Below are positions 60,134 through 64,000 of a DNA stretch of 64,000 bases, piece by piece. Source of the DNA: Streptomyces sp. AA1529 (lineage in GTDB: Bacteria > Actinomycetota > Actinomycetes > Streptomycetales > Streptomycetaceae). The notes under the pieces are model-generated. The model was not told where the DNA came from, ran no database searches, and saw only the letters and a list, made by a program, of their open reading frames with translations. The position numbers and the translations under genes were made by a program. Every line of letters starts with the position of its first letter. Position 1 is the first letter of the stretch. The stretch covers positions 1 to 64,000 of the forward strand of contig NZ_ALAP01000078.1 in NCBI RefSeq assembly GCF_000280905.1, written 5' to 3'.

Positions 60134-61231
60134 TCAGCGCACCACACGCCCCCGCAGCACCACGTGGCTGGGGGCTTGCAGGACGCGGACGTCGGCGCGC
60201 GGGTCCGCCTCGTAGAGGACGAAGTCGGCGGGCGCGCCCTCGGTGAGGCCCGGGCGGCCCAGCCAGTCCCGGGCGGCCCAGGTGCCGGCGGCGAGCGCGT
60301 CCAGCGCCGGTATGCCCGCCGTCACCAGTTCGGCGACCTCCTGGCCGACCAGCCCGTGCGCCAGCGAGCCGCCCGCGTCGGTGCCGGTGAAGACGGGGAG
60401 ACCCGCGTCCCAGGCGGCCCGTACGGTGTCGTGGCGGCGGGCGTGCAGGGAGCGCATATGGGCGGCCCAGCGGGGGAACTTGGCCTCGCCGCCCGCGGCG
60501 AGGGCCGGGAAGGTGGCGATGTTGACCAGGGTGGGCACGATGGCGACCCCGCGCTCGGCGAAGAGCGGGATGGTCTCCTCGGTCAGCCCGGTGGCGTGCT
60601 CGATGCAGTCGATCCCGGCCTCCACCAGGTCGCGCAGCGAGTCCTCGGCGAAGCAGTGCGCGGTGACCCGGGCGCCTTCCCGGTGTGCGGCCGCGATGGC
60701 CTCCTCGAGGGCCCAGCGCGGCCAGCAGGGGCTCAGATCGCCCTCGTCCCGGTCGATCCAGTCGCCGACGAGCTTGACCCAGCCGTCGCCGCGCCGCGCC
60801 TCACGGCGCACGTACGCCGCCAGGTCGCCCGGCTCGATCTCGTGCGCGTAGTTGCGGATGTAGCGGCGGGTACGGGCGATGTGGCGGCCCGCGCGGATGA
60901 TGCGGGGCAGCTCGTCGCGGTCGTCGATCCAGCGGGTGTCGGAGGGCGATCCGGCGTCGCGCAGCAGCAGCGCGCCCGCCTCCCGGTCGGTGAGCGCCTG
61001 CTTCTCGCTGGTCGAGTCGTCCACCGGGCCGTGCGCGTCCAGGCCGACGTGGCAGTGCGCGTCCACCAGCCCCGGGAGCACCCAGCCGGTCAGCACGTCG
61101 GGCCCGGTGCCGCCGGAGGCGGCGGGCCGCCGGTAGGTGACGTGCCCGTCCACCACCCACAGCTCGTCCCGTACGTCCTCGGGCCCGACCAGCACCCGCC
61201 CCTTGATATGCAGACTCGCGCGCTCGCTCAT
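60134..61231 (-). CDS. Amidohydrolase family protein
   Basis: The 365-residue metal-dependent hydrolase has the canonical set. DAHCHVG (metal His pair) comes first, then the carboxylated-Lys-type segment GDGWVKLVGDWI, His in ARVTAHCFAE, His in CIEHATGL, and Asp in FTGTDAGG. It resembles imidazolonepropionase/atrazine-chlorohydrolase-like enzymes; the substrate is unknown. It begins with ATG 61231 and ends 160 bp before the carboxyltransferase gene on the same strand. Confidence 0.85.
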   Translation of the reverse strand: MSERASLHIKGRVLVGPEDVRDELWVVDGHVTYRRPAASGGTGPDVLTGWVLPGLVDAHCHVGLDAHGPVDDSTSEKQALTDREAGALLLRDAGSPSDTRWIDDRDELPRIIRAGRHIARTRRYIRNYAHEIEPGDLAAYVRREARRGDGWVKLVGDWIDRDEGDLSPCWPRWALEEAIAAAHREGARVTAHCFAEDSLRDLVEAGIDCIEHATGLTEETIPLFAERGVAIVPTLVNIATFPALAAGGEAKFPRWAAHMRSLHARRHDTVRAAWDAGLPVFTGTDAGGSLAHGLVGQEVAELVTAGIPALDALAAGTWAARDWLGRPGLTEGAPADFVLYEADPRADVRVLQAPSHVVLRGRVVR

Positions 61232-61692
61232 GCCCGCACTGTACGAGTGCGGGGCGCAGCGGCGTCCAGGGCGCCCGCGGCGGGAGCGGTCCGGCGGGGG
61301 ACGGGGGCGTGAACACCGACGGATCCGAAAGCGAAGAATCGAGCAACGGATCCGCCGAAAGGGCAGACACGTCGCGGTCTCCAGCTTTACGATGCAATCC
61401 GGGTCACTTTTCCGGTGCAGCCGTCCTTATTCTTCTGCCCGCTTTCCGCAAGCTCAAACGCTAAGATTTTGTTACCTGTGACTCGTCAATCCGGGGCCGG
61501 TGCCGACGACGTTATAGCACTGTGACGTACTCCATAGGTCGACTGCTATACACGGACACATCCGCTTAAATTCGGGCCGATCCCGGCGGGTCTGCGCGCC
61601 CGCACGCCCGTGCGCGATAACACAGGGACCCCCTTGTGCGTAACCCCTCTCCCCCGTGCAGTTTCAGATTCTGCTGGGTAAATTGAATTCAC
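61232..61692. other. 461-bp AT-richer promoter region of the ectoine operon
   Basis: Local GC is clearly lower than in coding DNA. Possible promoters are GTGACG-N18-TATACA (61523-61552) and a TAAATT hexamer (61679-61684) 8 nt before the ectA ATG, the latter implying a leaderless mRNA. TATAGCA/TGCTATA arms (61513-61519 and 61544-61550) form an interrupted inverted repeat overlapping the first promoter. I see no gene. Confidence 0.5.
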
Positions 61693-62259
61693 ATGACCGC
61701 CGCACAAGCAGACCATGCAGGTGCCCACAGAGACTTTCTCGAAATGCCGGAGGGACTGAAGCTCGACACACCCCGTGTGGACGACGGAGCCGCGATCTGG
61801 CGCATCGCCCGCGACTCGAAGACCCTCGACCTGAACTCCTCGTACAGCTACCTGCTGTGGTGCCGCGACTTCGCCGCCACCTCGGTGGTCGCCCGCGACG
61901 GCGCGGGTGAGCCGGTCGGATTCATCACCGGCTATGTGCGCCCCCAGCAGCCGCGCACCCTCCTCGTCTGGCAGGTCGCCGTCGACGAGGCCGCCCGCGG
62001 CCGCGGACTCGCCGCCGCGATGCTGGACGGACTGACGCTCCGCGTCGCCGAGGAGCTCGGCATCGACAGCGTCGAGACCACGGTCACCCCGGACAACACC
62101 CCCTCCAACCGGCTGTTCACCTCCTACGCACAGCGCCACTCGGCCGCGGTCGCCAAGGACGTGCTGTTCGACGCCGCCCTCTTCCCGGAGGACGGCCACC
62201 TGCCGGAAGTGCTGTACCGGATCGGTCCGGTCGTGTTTCCCGGCGCATCGAAGCGCTGA
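61693..62259 (+). CDS. ectA: L-2,4-diaminobutyrate N-acetyltransferase
   Basis: The 188-residue GNAT-fold enzyme acetylates diaminobutyrate on the way to ectoine, a compatible solute. It shows WRIARDSKTLDLNSSYSYLL, VWQVAVDEAARGRGLAAAML (acetyl-CoA loop RGRGLA) and the C-terminal ETTVTPDNTPSNRLFTSYAQ. The N-terminus is somewhat longer than in other EctA. ATG 61693 has no ribosome site; a TAAATT -10-like hexamer 8 nt upstream supports a leaderless start. It heads ectA-ectB-ectC. Confidence 0.94.
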   Translation: MTAAQADHAGAHRDFLEMPEGLKLDTPRVDDGAAIWRIARDSKTLDLNSSYSYLLWCRDFAATSVVARDGAGEPVGFITGYVRPQQPRTLLVWQVAVDEAARGRGLAAAMLDGLTLRVAEELGIDSVETTVTPDNTPSNRLFTSYAQRHSAAVAKDVLFDAALFPEDGHLPEVLYRIGPVVFPGASKR

Positions 62260-62350
62260 CGTATACGGCCGCACCCCGGCGGGTAGGCACCGTCGCCGAC
62301 CGCCCATAACCAGACTTTCTTCGCACACGACTCACTCCCTGGAGCAAGCT

Positions 62351-63619
62351 GTGACCATCACCCCGCCCGACCTCAGCGTCTTCGAAACCGTGGAGTCGGA
62401 GGTGCGCAGCTACTGCCGTGGCTGGCCGACCGTCTTCGACCGCGCGCAGGGCGCGCACATGTACGACGAGGACGGCCACACCTACCTGGACTTCTTCGCC
62501 GGAGCGGGCACCCTCAACTACGGCCACAACAACCCGGTCCTCAAACGGGCGCTGCTGGACTACCTCGAGCGCGACGGCGTGGTGCACGGGCTGGACATGT
62601 CCACCAGCGCCAAGCGCGCGTTCCTGGAGACCTTCCAGGAGCTCGTCCTCAAGCCGCGCGGCATGGACCACAAGGTGATGTTCCCCGGCCCGACCGGCAC
62701 CAACGCCGTCGAGGCGGCGCTGAAGCTGGCCCGCAAGGTGAAGGGCCGCGAGTCGATCGTCTCCTTCACCAACGCCTTCCACGGCATGTCGCTGGGCTCG
62801 CTCGCGGTCACCGGCAACGCGTTCAAGCGCGCGGGCGCCGGCATCCCGCTGGTGCACGGCACCCCGATGCCGTTCGACGACTACCTCAACGGCACCACCG
62901 AGGACTTCGTCTGGTTCGAGCGGCTGCTGGAGGACCAGGGCTCCGGTCTGAACAAGCCCGCCGCCGTGATCGTCGAGTCGGTGCAGGGCGAGGGCGGCAT
63001 CAACGTCGCCCGCGCGGAGTGGCTGCGGGCCCTGTCCGAGCTGTGCGAGCGGCACGACATGCTGCTGATCCTGGACGACATCCAGATGGGCTGCGGCCGC
63101 ACCGGTGCCTTCTTCTCCTTCGAGGAGGCGGGCATCAAGCCGGACATCATCACCCTGTCGAAGTCCATCGGCGGCTACGGCATGCCGCTGGCGCTCACCC
63201 TGTTCAAGCCGGAGCTGGACATCTGGGAGCCGGGCGAGCACAACGGCACCTTCCGCGGCAACAACCCGGCCTTCGTGACCGCGACCGCCGCCCTGCAGAC
63301 CTACTGGGCGGACGGCCAGATGGAGAAGCAGACGCTCTCCCGCGGCGAGCAGGTCGAGGCGCAGCTGAAGGCCATCGCCGAGGAGCACCCCGCGGAGGTG
63401 GCCGACTACCGCGGCCGCGGCCTGGTGTGGGGCCTGGAGTTCCACGACAAGAGCCGCGCCAACGCGGTGGCCAAGCGGGCCTTCGACCTGGGGCTGCTCA
63501 TCGAGACCTCGGGGCCGGCGAGCGAGGTCGTCAAGCTCCTGCCGTCGCTGACCATCAGCCCCGACGAACTGGACGAAGGGCTGCGTATCCTGGCCCGGGC
63601 AGTTCGCGAAACCGCCTGA
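62351..63619 (+). CDS. ectB: L-2,4-diaminobutyrate transaminase
   Basis: The 422-residue class III PLP aminotransferase converts aspartate semialdehyde to diaminobutyrate with glutamate. It has FPGPTGTNAVEAALKLARKV, the conserved LLILDDIQMGCGRTGAFFSF and the PLP Lys in TLSKSIGGYGMPLAL. Length matches EctB. GTG 62351 has GGAG 6 nt upstream. It follows ectA by 91 nt and is followed by a strong hairpin before ectC. Confidence 0.95.
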   Translation: MTITPPDLSVFETVESEVRSYCRGWPTVFDRAQGAHMYDEDGHTYLDFFAGAGTLNYGHNNPVLKRALLDYLERDGVVHGLDMSTSAKRAFLETFQELVLKPRGMDHKVMFPGPTGTNAVEAALKLARKVKGRESIVSFTNAFHGMSLGSLAVTGNAFKRAGAGIPLVHGTPMPFDDYLNGTTEDFVWFERLLEDQGSGLNKPAAVIVESVQGEGGINVARAEWLRALSELCERHDMLLILDDIQMGCGRTGAFFSFEEAGIKPDIITLSKSIGGYGMPLALTLFKPELDIWEPGEHNGTFRGNNPAFVTATAALQTYWADGQMEKQTLSRGEQVEAQLKAIAEEHPAEVADYRGRGLVWGLEFHDKSRANAVAKRAFDLGLLIETSGPASEVVKLLPSLTISPDELDEGLRILARAVRETA

Positions 63620-63631
63620 CCCGCATGGATC

Positions 63632-63662
63632 GGCCCGTCCCGGCTACCCGCCGGGACGGGCC
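63632..63662 (+). terminator. Strong hairpin between ectB and ectC
   Basis: GGCCCGTCCCGG (63632-63643) and CCGGGACGGGCC (63651-63662) form a perfect 12-bp stem with a 7-nt loop, 13 nt past the ectB stop. A short pyrimidine run, TCTTCC, follows. Inside an operon it may act as a partial terminator or mRNA processing and stability element. Confidence 0.6.
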
Positions 63663-63756
63663 TCTTCCGTAGTGGACACCGCCGGGAGAGCGCTCCGCCG
63701 GAATGGACAGGGGGAGGCTCTTCCGTCATGCACACAGAGAAAGGCACCATCACGCC

Positions 63757-64000
63757 GTGATCATTCGTTCCTTCAAAGACATCGAGAACACCGACCGACA
63801 CGTCAAGGCGGCGTCAGGCACCTGGGAGAGCAAGCGCATCGTGCTCGCCAAGGAGAAGGTGGGCTTCTCCCTGCACGAGACCGTGCTCTACGCGGGCACC
63901 GAGACCTCGATGTGGTACGCCAACCACATCGAGGCCGTGCTCTGCGTCGAGGGCGAGGCGGAACTGACCAACGACGAGACCGGCGAGAAGCACTGGATCA
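63757..64000 (+). CDS. ectC: Ectoine synthase (partial, runs off the window)
   Basis: The first 81 codons read MIIRSFKDIENTDRHVKAAS, then LAKEKVGFSLHETVLYAGTE and a cupin-type strand HIEAVLCVEGEAELTNDETG, which identify EctC. It cyclises N-acetyl-diaminobutyrate to ectoine using a metal in the cupin barrel. The full protein should be about 130 residues, so the 3' part lies outside the window. GTG 63757 follows AAAGG after a long 12-nt spacer. The gap from ectB is 137 nt. Confidence 0.94.
   Translation, partial: MIIRSFKDIENTDRHVKAASGTWESKRIVLAKEKVGFSLHETVLYAGTETSMWYANHIEAVLCVEGEAELTNDETGEKHWI

Noticed and set aside
61440..61660. GlnR box upstream of ectA
   Set aside because: GTTAC at 61470 and GTAAC at 61640 exist, but neither has a matching second half at the right spacing.

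Overview
The window reads as chromosomal DNA of a Streptomyces species. The GC content is very high with a matching third-position bias. Many genes are apparently leaderless, with TANNNT 6-8 nt before the start codon. It carries genus markers: a cysteine-free chaplin (ChpE type), a Gbn-type nucleoid protein, Spo0M, a DUF3099 protein and an SGM_5486-type mini-protein. From memory, the order chaplin - serB - gntR - fabI/fabG - tyrS - moaA - subtilase - asp23 module - gbn - pitH2 - cob genes - ectABC matches the S. coelicolor SCO1770s-SCO1866 stretch. I see no insertion sequence, prophage, CRISPR array, tRNA or rRNA. This is core chromosome with small variable patches.

Layout. 0-8.2 kb: mpg, spo0M, an orphan barstar, a PEBP protein, an HNH nuclease, a TSUP exporter, an SPFH/NfeD pair, an ABC ATPase and a leaderless conserved gene. 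8.2-13.3 kb: chaplin, a NarL-type two-component pair, and a large dual-FHA ABCG-like exporter. 13.7-22.6 kb: serB, sixA, a CynX-type MFS exporter divergent from a FadR/GntR regulator, the fatty-acid genes fabG-fabI, tyrS, and small conserved proteins. 22.6-31.8 kb: moaA, acetate symporter operon, secreted subtilase, fatty-acid hydroxylase, DnaQ-BRCT exonuclease, SURF1 and an atypical SDR. 31.9-35.5 kb: an Asp23/AmaP envelope module. 35.5-41.5 kb: crotonase, gbn, an ABC-F ATPase with a possible attenuation leader, a helical-repeat-like hypothetical protein and a hydrolase. 41.7-43.3 kb: PhoP-box-controlled phosphate transporter. 43.4-52.5 kb: a cobalamin-riboswitch-controlled cob operon (cobD, cobQ, chelatase, cobO, cobB, cobE, cobC). 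52.5-61.2 kb: S33 peptidase, DUF1992 protein, an iron-box-controlled siderophore ABC importer, a fused carboxyltransferase and an amidohydrolase. 61.7-64.0 kb: ectoine genes ectA, ectB and the start of ectC.

How the parts fit. Several blocks carry their own visible control element. The PHO box serves phosphate uptake, the B12 riboswitch the cobalamin operon, the DmdR/IdeR-like iron box the siderophore importer, a tandem palindromic repeat fabG-fabI, and a promoter-embedded palindrome the gntR/MFS pair. The most interesting possibly undescribed items are three. First, a leaderless seven-codon upstream ORF is followed by a perfect 10-bp stem before the ABC-F gene. Second, a 35-codon ORF lies between the B12 riboswitch and cobD and is coupled to it by a TGATG overlap. 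Third, the fabG upstream region holds a 27-bp tandem repeat of TCTGT-N5-ACAGA palindromes.
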